A stretch of DNA of 51,123 nucleotides from DATJFQ01 sp035495555 (GCA_035495555.1 DATJFQ010000052.1:1-51123), one strand, 5' to 3'. Shown: positions 1 to 9,276, counted from the stretch's first letter. The notes: generated by a model from the sequence alone, not told the origin. A program made the numbers and translations.

Positions 1-11
1 AACAGTGTTCG

Positions 12-1286
12 CTAGTCCGGCCGGCGGAACAGCACGATGCGGTTGGTGTTCGTGCCTTTGCGATTGTTGTCCACGCCCCAGCAGTTTGCTGTTTTCGTGA
101 ACTGCTGGGCGTTGATCAGCACCAGCATGGGATCGAGGCCGGCAGCCAGCCCGGCCGGAATGACCACTTCTTCGAGGCGCAGCGCGCCGCCTCGCACTTC
201 GCCAACTTCGAACGCGACGTGCCCTCCCGGCTGAACCACCCGGCGCAACTCGAGCAGCGTGCTCGTCACGAATGCCCTCCACGCGTCGACGTGCCTTGTG
301 AGCGTCACGGCAACAGCCGACGCATCCAGGCCGCTGAACCAGCACCGCAACCAGTTATCGGCCGGATAGTTGACGACATCGAGGAAAGGCGGCGATGTGA
401 CGACGAGCGCGACAGACGCCGTCTCGATCTCGGGCGTATTCGACGACGGGCCGACGACCAGACGGGCGCGTTCAGCGATGCGGCGGAGCGACGCGCGCGC
501 GTGCGCCGTGGCGTCCCCCAGCAGCGATCGGCTCTTCTTCACGATGATCGAGCGGACGTCGCGCATCGGCGGGGTCTGACCCAGCCTCGCGTTGATCTTC
601 GCCTGCGATTGCGGCGACACCGCCTGGTTGGGCGGCAGCGTGTACACCGAAAAGAATCCTTTGGAGTGCCCGGTGAGCCTGTTGATGGCAACCATCCGGA
701 TCCAGCGGTCGACGTGCGTCAGCGATCCCGACTGCTCCCGCGCGAGCAGGTGCGTTCTGAGCGCCGAAATCTGCCGGAGCGTGTCGGGGTGAAAGAACAC
801 GAGCAGTTCATCCGGCATCTCCCCCGGCGCGTCGAAATCGACGGCATCGAGCGTCTCCAGGATCTCGTCGAGCGACGGCGGCCGCAGCCGCGGTTTGCAG
901 AGCATCGCGCTCAGCGGGTTCACGTCACAGCCGAAGGGTGTGCGGCCCATCAACCCCGCTTCGATCAGCGTGGTTCCGCGTCCCATGAAAGGGTCGTAGA
1001 CGACGTCGAGCGGATGCGTGAGCCGCTCGATGAAGAATCGCGGGAGCTGCGGCTTGAAGCACGCGCGATACGAGATCTCGTGCAGGCTGTGCGCGGCGCG
1101 CTGCTTCGCCGTCCAGAACTCGTTCGTGAACGCGGGGACGCTGAGCCGGCCGCGATCGGTGTCGAGCGCGATCTCGGAGTTCAGCGTCGGCGTCCCGTGA
1201 TCGCGAAACTCGCGAAGCGCGTCGATGAAACCCGCCCTGTCGGCGATTCGAAACGGAAGCACTGGCGCAGCGACGCGGGAGGTCAT
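12..1286 (-). CDS. DNA methyltransferase (N4-cytosine/N6-adenine type, solitary)
   Basis: Predicted SAM-dependent amino-methyltransferase acting on DNA. The SAM-binding motif I reads DPFMGRGTT (about residues 98-106). The catalytic motif IV reads TSPPF (about 297-301), as in N4mC and some N6mA enzymes. Motif I comes before motif IV with about 190 residues between them, which fits the alpha order with the target-recognition region in the middle. The ATG at 1286 is chosen; an in-frame TTG at 1295 is the alternative and neither has a strong Shine-Dalgarno site. About 424 aa, apparently complete, with its stop at the left window edge. No restriction endonuclease lies to the right, so it is solitary here, although a partner could lie beyond the edge. 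Family confident; target base and site unknown. Confidence 0.85.
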   Translation of the reverse strand: MTSRVAAPVLPFRIADRAGFIDALREFRDHGTPTLNSEIALDTDRGRLSVPAFTNEFWTAKQRAAHSLHEISYRACFKPQLPRFFIERLTHPLDVVYDPFMGRGTTLIEAGLMGRTPFGCDVNPLSAMLCKPRLRPPSLDEILETLDAVDFDAPGEMPDELLVFFHPDTLRQISALRTHLLAREQSGSLTHVDRWIRMVAINRLTGHSKGFFSVYTLPPNQAVSPQSQAKINARLGQTPPMRDVRSIIVKKSRSLLGDATAHARASLRRIAERARLVVGPSSNTPEIETASVALVVTSPPFLDVVNYPADNWLRCWFSGLDASAVAVTLTRHVDAWRAFVTSTLLELRRVVQPGGHVAFEVGEVRGGALRLEEVVIPAGLAAGLDPMLVLINAQQFTKTANCWGVDNNRKGTNTNRIVLFRRPD

Positions 1287-1390
1287 CGTCTGCAAGAGAG
1301 TAACACCGCCGGCTTGCGCCGGCGGGGCACTGGGGACTTCGCGCCTCGAACGGGTGCCTGGGCCGCGGGGTGCCGGGGGCCCGGCGGATC

Positions 1391-2284
1391 CTAGCTCGCG
1401 GCCGCGTTGCTCCGAAGACTTGCGGCGTAGTCCGCAACGGAACGGAGTGTCACGCCGTACTCGCGGGCCAGCGCCGGCGCACCTGGCATCGCATCGCCGC
1501 CGGCGAGGTTGAGCATCAGAGCGGCGAACGTCTTCTGGAGCGGATCAGGGGATTCGTATTGCGCACGCAGCGCCTCGACGGGTACGAAATCCATGCGGCA
1601 GGAGACGCCGAGCACGCGCTCGAACACCCGCACCGCGTCGCGCTGCGAAAGCGCCTCCGGCCCACCCATTTCCAGAATGGCCTGCTGTCCTGTATCGCGA
1701 TCGACCGCGGCCACCGCGAAGTCGGCGACGTTGAATGCCGAGATGTAGCTCACCTTCGCTTCACCGTCGCCGTAGATCCTCACCGACCCGTTCACGGGAT
1801 CCACGCCGAGATGCGGCCCAAGCCATACCTCCATGAAATAACTTGGCCTGAGGATGACGGCATCCATCGCGCTCCCGAGCAGCCGCGCCTCGCAGTCACG
1901 CTTCGCTGTTTCAAGTGGCGACGCGAGTCGCAGATTGCCGCTGTACGACGTGTAGACGAACTTGCGGACGCCCGCGCGTTCGGCAGCACCGATGAGGGCG
2001 AGGACGCCCTCCAGATCGACGCGTTTAATCCCATCATCAACCCCGCCCGGCATCGTCGTCGCGGTGCAGACGACGGTGTGCATCCCCTCGCACGCCGCCG
2101 CCAGCGTGTCAGGTCGACGGAGGTCGCCCGAGACGACCTGCACGCCGGCCGAGACGAGATCATCAGCTTTGGGCGACTGCAGTCCTTCGCGCACGAGCCC
2201 GCGCACAGCGTGTCCATTACGTTGCAGGGACAACGCGATCTGCTTGCCAACGAATCCTGTCGCTCCGGCGATGAGAACGGCCAT
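1391..2284 (-). CDS. NAD(P)-binding atypical short-chain dehydrogenase (NmrA/YbjT-like)
   Basis: 297 aa Rossmann-fold protein. The N-terminus carries the dinucleotide-binding motif GATGFVGKQIA within the first 20 residues. A YTSYSGN segment and an RPSYFMEVW segment are typical of the atypical-SDR/NmrA group, which includes NAD(P)H sensors and quinone or flavin-type reductases. The frame is open for 64 codons further upstream. The ATG at 2284 is preferred because it has a GGGAGGTG Shine-Dalgarno about 5 nt away and places the Rossmann motif at the extreme N-terminus. It is divergent from the lipoprotein gene at 2361, so the 76 bp gap probably holds both promoters. Substrate cannot be told from sequence. 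Confidence 0.85.
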   Translation of the reverse strand: MAVLIAGATGFVGKQIALSLQRNGHAVRGLVREGLQSPKADDLVSAGVQVVSGDLRRPDTLAAACEGMHTVVCTATTMPGGVDDGIKRVDLEGVLALIGAAERAGVRKFVYTSYSGNLRLASPLETAKRDCEARLLGSAMDAVILRPSYFMEVWLGPHLGVDPVNGSVRIYGDGEAKVSYISAFNVADFAVAAVDRDTGQQAILEMGGPEALSQRDAVRVFERVLGVSCRMDFVPVEALRAQYESPDPLQKTFAALMLNLAGGDAMPGAPALAREYGVTLRSVADYAASLRSNAAAS

Positions 2285-2347
2285 ACACACCTCCCGAGCG
2301 GCGGACTCTATCATGTGAGTGAGCCGGTTGCGGCGCGCCATCTCAGG

Positions 2348-2353
2348 TAGGAT
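2348..2353 (+). promoter_or_regulatory. Candidate -10 hexamer TAGGAT, 7 nt before a start codon
   Basis: TAGGAT ends 7 nt before the ATG at 2361. A start site 7-8 nt downstream would fall on the start codon and give a leaderless or near-leaderless transcript. No convincing -35 is seen. The same hexamer recurs before the M16 protease gene. Confidence 0.3.
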
Positions 2354-2360
2354 CTCGACC

Positions 2361-2735
2361 ATGAGTGCCCGGCACGTGCTGATCGTGCTCGCGGCCGCCC
2401 TCGCGGCGTGCGGTGGGCCGACCACGCCGACGCTTACGACAGGGTTGACCGGCGTGGTCGTGCGAGGCCCCGTCATGCCCGTGTGCCAGGTTCAGACGCC
2501 GTGCGATGCGCCGTTCGCGGCGATGTTCAGCGTCAACCAGAACGCGCGGGAAATCTCGCGATTCGCGTCGGATGCGGACGGTCGATTCACCGTTTCTCTG
2601 CAGCCCGGTACCTACACGATCGTTCCGGGTCCGGACGCGCCGATCCTTGCGCCGCAGTCGCAGGTGAAGACCGTGCAGGTGCTGTCGTCAGGGCTCACCG
2701 AGGTGCGGCTCGAGTTCGACACAGGCATTCGGTGA
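2361..2735 (+). CDS. Small lipoprotein with transthyretin-like (carboxypeptidase-regulatory-like) fold
   Basis: 124 aa. A short positively charged start and hydrophobic segment end in the lipobox LAAC (Cys at about residue 17), so it is probably a membrane-anchored lipoprotein. The mature part has the pattern TGVVVRGPVMPVC, then CQVQTPC, then SDADGRFTVSLQPGTYTI. This is a beta-sandwich arrangement seen in carboxypeptidase-regulatory-like/transthyretin-like domains, and the two Cys could form a disulfide. ATG 2361 is preferred over the upstream in-frame GTG at 2319 because it puts the signal peptide at the N-terminus and follows AGGTAGGAT. It lies 10 bp upstream of the GH35 gene and may be co-transcribed. 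No specific function is recognised. Confidence 0.75.
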   Translation: MSARHVLIVLAAALAACGGPTTPTLTTGLTGVVVRGPVMPVCQVQTPCDAPFAAMFSVNQNAREISRFASDADGRFTVSLQPGTYTIVPGPDAPILAPQSQVKTVQVLSSGLTEVRLEFDTGIR

Positions 2736-2745
2736 TGTGAGCCGC

Positions 2746-4590
2746 ATGAAGTTTCTCGCCGCGGTCCTCGCTGCCGCGCTGACGCTCGCGATCTCGCCCG
2801 CTGGACCGCGCGCGCCGGCTCAGGGACCCGGCCGTCAGCGCCACACCTTTACCTTCGGCGAGAACGATTTCATTCTCGACGGAAAACCCTTTCAGATCAT
2901 CTCGGGCGAGATGCACCCGGCGCGCATTCCGGTCGAGTACTGGCGACACCGGATCCGCATGGCGAAGGCGATGGGCCTGAACACGATCGCGCTGTACGTC
3001 TTCTGGAACTATCACGAGCAGAAGGAAGGCGTCTTCGACTTCACGACCGGCAACCGTGACATCGCCCAGTTCGTGCGCCTCGCACAGGAAGAAGGCCTGT
3101 GGGTGCTGCTTCGCCCCGGACCGTATGTGTGCGCGGAATGGGATTTCGGCGGCATTCCCCCGTACTTGCTCGCGGATCCGGAACTGAAGATTCGCAGTCT
3201 CAACCCGCACTACATGCAGGCGGTCGAGCGGTACATCGCGGCGCTCGCGCCGATTGTGCGTCCGTTGCTCGTCGACAATGGCGGCCCGATTCTGATGGTT
3301 CAGATCGAGAACGAGTACGGCAGCTACGGGAACGATCGCGCCTATCTGGAGCGTCTGCGCCAGATCTGGACGACGAACGGAATTCGCGGAATGGTCTACA
3401 CCGCCGACGGTCCCACGCGCTCCATGCTCGAGGCAGGACACCTGGCTGGAGCCGCGGTTGGCCTCGATTCAGGCACATCGGAACGGGACTGGGACCTGGC
3501 GCGGTCGATCGCGCCACACGTGCCGGTCTTCTCCTCTGAAACGTATCCCGGCTGGTTGACGCACTGGGGAGAGCCCTGGGCGAAGCCCGCGATCGCTGAT
3601 CTCCTGAAAGAAGTTCGTTTCCTGCTCGACGCGCACAAATCGTTCAACTTCTACGTCGTTCACGGCGGGACGAATTTCGGTTTCACCGCCGGCGCGAATT
3701 CGGGCGGCAAGGGCTACGAACCCGATGTGACGAGCTACGACTACGACGCGCCCATTGACGAACAGGGCCGCGCCACGGCGAAGTACGCAGCCCTGCGCGA
3801 GCTGATTGGATCGTATCGCCCGACGGACCGTCCGCTTCCCGCCATTCCGGATCCGATTCCGACCATTGACATCCCATCCTTCGAGATGCGTCCGTTCACG
3901 TCCATCTGGGATCATCTTCCGGCGCCGATCGCCGCGCTTCAGCCCAGAACGTTTGAAGCCTACGGTCAGAATCAGGGGCTGATGCTCTATCGCACCACGC
4001 TCGTCGGGCGGACGTCAGGGCGGCTGACGATCACCGACGCCCACGACTATGCGCTGGTGTTCGTGGACGGCCGCTACCTCGGCGCGCTCGATCGCCGTCT
4101 CGGCGAGAACTCAATCGAGCTGCCGCCGACGACGAACGCATCGCCGGTGCTCGATATTCTGGTGGAAGGGATGGGGCACATCAACTTCGGCCCGCAGATG
4201 ATCGATCGCAAGGGTATTACCGATCGCGTCACGCTGGGCAACATGACGCTCATGAACTGGCAGGTGTACCCGTTGCCGCTGGACGAGGACTGGGTGAGCA
4301 CGTTGATGCGATGGTCGCCGGCGTCAGTCTCCGCGAGACCCGGAATCTTTTTCCGCGGCACCTTCACGATCGAACGTCCCGCCGACATGTTCCTGGACAT
4401 GTCGAATTACCACAAGGGCGTTGTCTGGGTGAACGGCCATAACCTCGGACGCTACTGGGACATCGGACCCCAGTTGCGCCTGTACTGCCCCGCGCCGTGG
4501 CTTCGCGCCGGTCAGAACGATGTCCTGGTCTTCGATCTGAGCCGGACCGATCCCGCGCCCCTCCAGGGGAGACGATCGCCGCGCGATTGA
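2746..4590 (+). CDS. Exported beta-galactosidase, glycoside hydrolase family 35
   Basis: 614 aa. The signal peptide covers about residues 1-26 (hydrophobic, ending near APAQ). The GH35 TIM barrel begins at about residue 35. Typical family sequences are SGEMHPARIP, WNYHEQKEGVFDF and RPGPYVCAEWDFGG. The acid/base is E190 in QIENEYGSYG and the nucleophile is E265 in SSETYPGW, from the family pattern. C-terminal beta-sandwich domains (about 390-614) are present and include a jelly-roll-like region with VWVNGHNLGRYW. It should remove terminal beta-galactose from oligosaccharides outside the cytoplasm. ATG 2746 is chosen over GTG 2737, because it starts the signal peptide directly. An alpha-galactosidase-like gene follows 68 bp downstream, which suggests a galactoside-utilisation pair. 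Confidence 0.93.
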   Translation: MKFLAAVLAAALTLAISPAGPRAPAQGPGRQRHTFTFGENDFILDGKPFQIISGEMHPARIPVEYWRHRIRMAKAMGLNTIALYVFWNYHEQKEGVFDFTTGNRDIAQFVRLAQEEGLWVLLRPGPYVCAEWDFGGIPPYLLADPELKIRSLNPHYMQAVERYIAALAPIVRPLLVDNGGPILMVQIENEYGSYGNDRAYLERLRQIWTTNGIRGMVYTADGPTRSMLEAGHLAGAAVGLDSGTSERDWDLARSIAPHVPVFSSETYPGWLTHWGEPWAKPAIADLLKEVRFLLDAHKSFNFYVVHGGTNFGFTAGANSGGKGYEPDVTSYDYDAPIDEQGRATAKYAALRELIGSYRPTDRPLPAIPDPIPTIDIPSFEMRPFTSIWDHLPAPIAALQPRTFEAYGQNQGLMLYRTTLVGRTSGRLTITDAHDYALVFVDGRYLGALDRRLGENSIELPPTTNASPVLDILVEGMGHINFGPQMIDRKGITDRVTLGNMTLMNWQVYPLPLDEDWVSTLMRWSPASVSARPGIFFRGTFTIERPADMFLDMSNYHKGVVWVNGHNLGRYWDIGPQLRLYCPAPWLRAGQNDVLVFDLSRTDPAPLQGRRSPRD

Positions 4591-4645
4591 CAGCACAACT
4601 TCCACAAACGTCTGCAACGATGCTGAGCGGCGTCTCGAGCGGTGC

Positions 4646-4651
4646 TACGAT
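4646..4651 (+). promoter_or_regulatory. Candidate -10 hexamer TACGAT, 7 nt before a start codon
   Basis: TACGAT ends 7 nt before the ATG at 4659, the same geometry as other starts in this window. TTGACA also occurs at the end of the GH35 gene (about 4586), but no fitting -10 lies at the usual spacing from it. Confidence 0.25.
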
Positions 4652-4658
4652 TCGCCGC

Positions 4659-6701
4659 ATGCGGCGCGAATTCTCGACGGCGGCGGCTTTGATCGTGGTT
4701 GTGATGGCACTCGGTGCGGTGGCGGCGGCAGCCGGTGGGGCGCAGCGGACCGCCAGACGCGGCGGGTCCGGACCGGGAGTGGCGCAGGCCACGATCACGG
4801 GCGGCACGATCATGCTTGCGAACGCCGCCGTCGCGGGGCGCTGGAAGATCGACGGCGATCGATTCCAGGCCGTGTCGTTCGAAGACCGGCAGAACGGCAG
4901 AACGATCCCGTTGCCGCCCGGCGCGTTTTCACTGGTGCTCGAAGGCGGCCGCGTGATCCACGCGTCGGACATGAAGATCACCGCCGCGCCGCTGGTCGAG
5001 ACGCTCACGGAAGATCCGAAGGCGTCACGCCTCGTCGAGCGACTGCCGGGCCGGCGGATTACCGTGTCGCTCCAAAGTGCCGAGCCGGCGCTGCGTGTGA
5101 CGTGGAGCGCCGTTCTTCGAGACGCCTCAAACTACTTGCGGCAGGTGGTGACGCTGCAGAGTGCCGGCGCAGACGTTCCGATTCGCGACGTGCTCCTCAT
5201 CGATTTCAATCTGCCCGACAGCCAGGTCGTGGGTACCGTGAAGGGCTCACCGATCGTCTCCGGCAACATCTTTCTTGGCTTCGAGCACCCGCTTTCGATG
5301 AGCCGCGCGGAAGACGGCCACGTCGTCGCGTCGCTTCCACGACAACTGCCGCTCCGGCCGGGCAGCCCCGTGACGTATTCGTCGGTCATAGGCGTCGTGC
5401 ATCCCGGCCAGTTGCGCCGTGATTTCCTGCGCTACGTCGAACGCGAGCGCGCGCACCCGTATCGCACGTTCCTTCACTACAATTCCTGGTACGACCTCGG
5501 CTACTTCAGCAAGTACGACGAGGCCGGCGCGCTGGATCGGATTAACGCGTTCGGCACGGAACTTCACGAACGGCGCGGTGTGGCGCTCGATTCGTTTCTG
5601 TTCGACGACGGATGGGACGATCCGTCGTCGCTCTGGCATTTCCACTCCGGGTTTCCGAACGGCTTCGTGCCTCTGCGCGACGCTGCCGCCAGGTACGGTG
5701 CCGCGCCCGGTGTGTGGCTGTCGCCGTGGGGAGGCTACGGGAAGCCGAAGGAAGAGCGGCTGCAGCACGGGCGTGACGCCGGGTTCGAAACCAACGCCAG
5801 GGGCTTCGCGCTGTCCGGGCCGAAGTACTTCGAGCGGTTCCGCGACACGTGCCTTCTATTGATCAAGGATGCAGGCGTCAACCAGTTCAAGATCGACGGT
5901 ACCGGCAACGTCAACTCTGCGATTCCGGGCAGCCGGTTCGACAGCGACTTCGCGGCCGCGATTGCGCTCATCGCCGACCTTCGCGCAGCCAAACCCGATC
6001 TTTATGTGAACCTCACGACGGGCACGTATCCGTCGCCGTTCTGGCTGCAGGTCGCCGACTCCATCTGGCGCGGCGGCGAAGACCACAGTTTCGCCGGCGT
6101 CGGGACGTCTCGCCAGCAGTGGATCACGTATCGCGACGCCGATACGTACCGAGGCATCGTCAAAAAGGGCCCCTTGTTCCCGCTCAATTCACTGATGCTG
6201 CACGGTCTCATCTACGCCCGGTTCGCGAAGAACCTCGCTACGGATCCGGGCGACGATTTTACGAGCGAGGTGCGTGACTACTTCGGAACGGGCACGCAGC
6301 TCCAGGAGATGTACATCACGCCGTCGCTCCTCAGCCCGAAGAACTGGGACGTGCTGGCGCAGGCCGCGAAATGGTCGCGAGAGAACGCGTCCACGCTCGT
6401 CGACACGCACTGGGTAGGCGGCGATCCCGCCTCGCTCGAAGTTTATGGGTGGGCCGCGTGGTCGCCCGCGAAAGGCATTCTCACGCTGCGCAACCCGAGC
6501 GACAAGCCGCAGTCGATCGCGATCGACGTGCAGAAGACGTTCGAACTCCCGTCAGGCGCGCCAATGCGCTACCGGATGCACAGTCCATTCGACCACGACG
6601 TCGCCCCAGTGGATCTGCGCGCCGGTCAATCACACACGTTCGAGTTGAAGCCTTTCGAGGTACTCACGCTCGAGAGTGAACCTGTGGCGGGCGTGAGGTG
6701 A
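4659..6701 (+). CDS. Exported alpha-galactosidase-like glycoside hydrolase (GH27/GH36 clan)
   Basis: 680 aa with an N-terminal signal peptide (RREF followed by a long hydrophobic stretch ending in AAAAGG). An N-terminal beta-rich domain (about 35-260) is followed by a TIM-barrel part with HYNSWYDLGYF, DSFLFDDGWDD, GVWLSPWGGYG and FKIDGTGN. The Asp of FKID corresponds to the nucleophile in the (F/Y)(L/I)K(Y/I)D pattern of the melibiase clan. I could not place the acid/base with certainty; WRGGEDHSF is a candidate segment. A C-terminal beta domain ends the protein. Start: ATG 4659 begins the signal peptide, and ATG 4620 in the same frame is an alternative. Together with the GH35 enzyme upstream it would trim alpha- and beta-galactosides. 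It could equally be a related alpha-glycosidase of this clan. Confidence 0.8.
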   Translation: MRREFSTAAALIVVVMALGAVAAAAGGAQRTARRGGSGPGVAQATITGGTIMLANAAVAGRWKIDGDRFQAVSFEDRQNGRTIPLPPGAFSLVLEGGRVIHASDMKITAAPLVETLTEDPKASRLVERLPGRRITVSLQSAEPALRVTWSAVLRDASNYLRQVVTLQSAGADVPIRDVLLIDFNLPDSQVVGTVKGSPIVSGNIFLGFEHPLSMSRAEDGHVVASLPRQLPLRPGSPVTYSSVIGVVHPGQLRRDFLRYVERERAHPYRTFLHYNSWYDLGYFSKYDEAGALDRINAFGTELHERRGVALDSFLFDDGWDDPSSLWHFHSGFPNGFVPLRDAAARYGAAPGVWLSPWGGYGKPKEERLQHGRDAGFETNARGFALSGPKYFERFRDTCLLLIKDAGVNQFKIDGTGNVNSAIPGSRFDSDFAAAIALIADLRAAKPDLYVNLTTGTYPSPFWLQVADSIWRGGEDHSFAGVGTSRQQWITYRDADTYRGIVKKGPLFPLNSLMLHGLIYARFAKNLATDPGDDFTSEVRDYFGTGTQLQEMYITPSLLSPKNWDVLAQAAKWSRENASTLVDTHWVGGDPASLEVYGWAAWSPAKGILTLRNPSDKPQSIAIDVQKTFELPSGAPMRYRMHSPFDHDVAPVDLRAGQSHTFELKPFEVLTLESEPVAGVR

Positions 6702-6702
6702 T

Positions 6703-6793
6703 AACTACGCAACTTCGGAACGTCCAACTACTCAAGGCGTCAACTCCCAAACGGAGCACCTTGTGTAGTTGAGTAGTTGTGAAGTGCGTAGTT
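6703..6793. repeat. Imperfect inverted repeat between convergent genes
   Basis: The arms CAACTACTCAA (6725-6735) and TTGAGTAGTTG (6769-6779) are perfectly complementary over 11 bp. The outer arms AACTACGCAACTTC (6703-6716) and GAAGTGCGTAGTT (6781-6793) pair with one bulge. It fills the gap between the stops of the alpha-galactosidase gene and the oppositely oriented permease gene. A transcript from either strand could fold into a long hairpin, so it may act as a bidirectional terminator. It could also be a remnant of a simple repeat. Confidence 0.6.
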
Positions 6794-6816
6794 GTCGCGG
6801 CGCGCGACAGCGCGCC

Positions 6817-9276
6817 TTATTCAGAATGCAGCACCCCCGACGGCGCCAACCGTGACGCGCGCCACGCCGGGATCATCGTCGCCAGCGCGGCGATGACGCC
6901 CACGATGACAATCGCGGCGCCGAGCATCAGCGGGTCCGACGCGCGGATCGCGTAGATCTGGCTCGCGACGACGCGCCCGGAGAGATACGCCACGCCGAGG
7001 CCGATCAGCGTTCCCATCAGCGCCAGCAGCGCACCGTGCCGCATCACGAGGCCGAACACGCTGGCGGGACTCGCACCGAGCGCCAGGCGCGTCGCCATCT
7101 CGCCGCGCCGCTGCGACACCGCGTAGGCGACGACGCCGTAAATGCCGACGGCGGCGAGCAGAATCGCGACTGCGCCAAACACCAGCATCAGCGTCATCCC
7201 GAGCTGCTGCCGGCGCAGCGTGCCGGCAACGACGTCGGTGACCTGCTGGAACTCGACGGCAATCTGCGGGTCGAACTGCCGCATTTCGGAGCGGATCGCC
7301 GACTCGAGCGGCGTCAGGTCGTCGGCTGACGTCGCGACCACCATCGTCTGGCGCCGCAGCGGTAGCTGCATCAATGGCGTGTAGAAGGCGGGCTCCGCGG
7401 CGTCGGCGACATTCTTCTGCCGCACGTCGTCCACGACGCCGATGACGGTGACTTCGTTGCGCGGATCCGGCGCGGGGTAGCCGGCCGAGAACTGCAAGCC
7501 CAGCGGATCGCGGCCGTTCAGATACCGTGTGCTGAACGCACGGTTCACAATCGCGACTGGCCTCGTGTTCGCTCGATCATCGGGGCCGAAGTCGCGCCCT
7601 TCGATCAGCCGCGTGCCCGCCGCCGCAAAGTAACCCTGTCCGACGATGCGCTGGCGAACGCCGATCGGATGTTCGGCGTCAAGCGGTTCCCCGTGCAACT
7701 GGGCGATGAGCGACCCCTCGGTCGTGTTCAGCAGCGGGAAATTCGACGTCGATCCGACAGCGGTGACGTTCGGCAGCGCACGGAGGCGGTCCGACAGCGT
7801 CCGGGTTGCCGTGCGCACCGAATCGGGATTGGGATACTTGGGCCCGAGGAACGATACGTCGAAAATGAGACGCTTTTCGGGGACGAAGCCGAGGTCGACG
7901 CTGCGAAGATTCGCGAAGCCGCGCACCAGCCAGCCGGCGCCGGCGACCAGCATGATCGCGAGCGCGATCTCGATGACGGTCATCGCGCTCAACCAGTGCG
8001 ACGTGCCGCCGCCGCTCGTCGTCGAGCGCGTGCTCTCGTTCATGAGCGTGCGGACGTCCGTCCGCGCGAGCCGCAGCGCGGGCGCGAACCCGACGAGCAC
8101 GCCCGTGACGATCAGCGCGACGAAGGCGAAGAGCGCGACGCGGGCGTCGAACGAAACCGCGTCGAGCCGCGGGAGCTTCGACGCGCCGAGTGTCAGCAGT
8201 GCGCGCACGCCGACGTACGCCAGCGCGACGCCGAGGATCGCGCCGGCGGCCGAGAGGACCACGGATTCGGTCAGGAGCTGGCGGATGATGCGCCCCCGCG
8301 GCGCGCCAATCGCCACGCGGACCGCCATCTCCCGCGCGCGTGCCGCGCCGCGCGCGAGCAGCAGGTTGGTGACGTTCACGCAGGCGAGCAGGAGCAGCAG
8401 CCCGGTTGCCGACATCACGATGATGAGAATCGGCCCGAGATCGCCGACGACAGAGGCGACGAGCGGTCTGGTCACGTAGGCCCGATTGCGGTCAGCAGCC
8501 GGAAACTGACGCCCGAGCGCGGTCATGATCGGCGCCATCTCCGCGTTGGCGCGTTCCAGCGTCACGCCCGGCCTCAGGCGCATGAACCCGTCGAAGAAAT
8601 GATTGATGTCGTCTTTGTCGAGTTGCTGTGAAAACCAGAAGTCGCCGGCGTGCGGCGTGTCGAAGTCTTTCGGCGCCACCCCGGCTATCGTCGTGTTGAT
8701 TTCCGCGAAGTGGATCGGCTTGCCTACGATCGCGGGGTCGCCGTTGAACAGGTCCTGCCAGACGCGATAAGAAATGACGACGACCGGCGGTGGGCCGGGC
8801 GGCGCGGCGTTCTGGGCGCGCGCCGCGTTGGGTGGCGGCGGTGGCGGCGGGATGAAGTTCTGGTGGGTGAAGCCGCCCAACGTCATCGGCAAACCGAAGA
8901 GCTCGAAGAAGCCCTCCGTCACGCCGTACACCTTCACATGCTGTGGTGTGCCGTCGGGATGGAGGAGCGTCAGATCGATCGACTGCATGCCGGCGGCTCG
9001 AACGATGGAGGATGGGCCGCCGTTCAGCGGCGCGATCTCGCCGTTCGAGAGCATGCCGGTCGTCACCCGTCCATCCGTCAACGTCGTCCGGATGTTGTAG
9101 AGGTCCTCGGATTGCGGATATGGGAGCGGTTTCAGCAGCACGGCGTTGAGCGTGCTGAAGATCGCCGTGGTCGCTCCGATGCCAAGCGCGAGCGTGACGA
9201 TCGCGGCCAGAGGGAATGCCGGCGCCCGCCGGAACGTGCGCAAAGCGAACCGAAGGTCCTGAAGCAGCGTTTCCAT
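6817..9276 (-). CDS. ADOP-type ABC transporter permease (MacB/FtsX family, no ATPase)
   Basis: 819 aa. The N-terminus has the ADOP hallmark LLQDLRFALRTFRRAPAF followed by the first membrane helix and GIGATTAIFSTLNAVLLKPLPY. Two MacB-like periplasmic regions (about 50-270 and 480-660) alternate with two FtsX-like permease cores. These contain REMAVRVAIGAPRGRI (about 340) and GEMATRLALGASPASV near the C-terminus, with about 8 membrane helices in all. No ABC ATPase is fused or adjacent, which is usual for these acidobacterial duplicated orphan permeases. The start ATG at 9276 follows a GGAGAGG site. It probably works with an ATPase encoded elsewhere on an unknown export substrate or lipid process. 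Family firm, role unknown. Confidence 0.9.
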   Translation of the reverse strand: METLLQDLRFALRTFRRAPAFPLAAIVTLALGIGATTAIFSTLNAVLLKPLPYPQSEDLYNIRTTLTDGRVTTGMLSNGEIAPLNGGPSSIVRAAGMQSIDLTLLHPDGTPQHVKVYGVTEGFFELFGLPMTLGGFTHQNFIPPPPPPPNAARAQNAAPPGPPPVVVISYRVWQDLFNGDPAIVGKPIHFAEINTTIAGVAPKDFDTPHAGDFWFSQQLDKDDINHFFDGFMRLRPGVTLERANAEMAPIMTALGRQFPAADRNRAYVTRPLVASVVGDLGPILIIVMSATGLLLLLACVNVTNLLLARGAARAREMAVRVAIGAPRGRIIRQLLTESVVLSAAGAILGVALAYVGVRALLTLGASKLPRLDAVSFDARVALFAFVALIVTGVLVGFAPALRLARTDVRTLMNESTRSTTSGGGTSHWLSAMTVIEIALAIMLVAGAGWLVRGFANLRSVDLGFVPEKRLIFDVSFLGPKYPNPDSVRTATRTLSDRLRALPNVTAVGSTSNFPLLNTTEGSLIAQLHGEPLDAEHPIGVRQRIVGQGYFAAAGTRLIEGRDFGPDDRANTRPVAIVNRAFSTRYLNGRDPLGLQFSAGYPAPDPRNEVTVIGVVDDVRQKNVADAAEPAFYTPLMQLPLRRQTMVVATSADDLTPLESAIRSEMRQFDPQIAVEFQQVTDVVAGTLRRQQLGMTLMLVFGAVAILLAAVGIYGVVAYAVSQRRGEMATRLALGASPASVFGLVMRHGALLALMGTLIGLGVAYLSGRVVASQIYAIRASDPLMLGAAIVIVGVIAALATMIPAWRASRLAPSGVLHSE

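Noticed and set aside
219..1394. A 391-codon plus-strand open frame opposite the DNA methyltransferase gene
   Set aside because: The minus strand has DPFMGRGTT and TSPPF in correct order; the plus frame is low-complexity Arg-rich sequence.
4586..4658. Classical sigma-70 promoter from TTGACA at the end of the GH35 gene
   Set aside because: No reasonable -10 lies 16-18 bp downstream; only the start-proximal TACGAT was kept, at low confidence.
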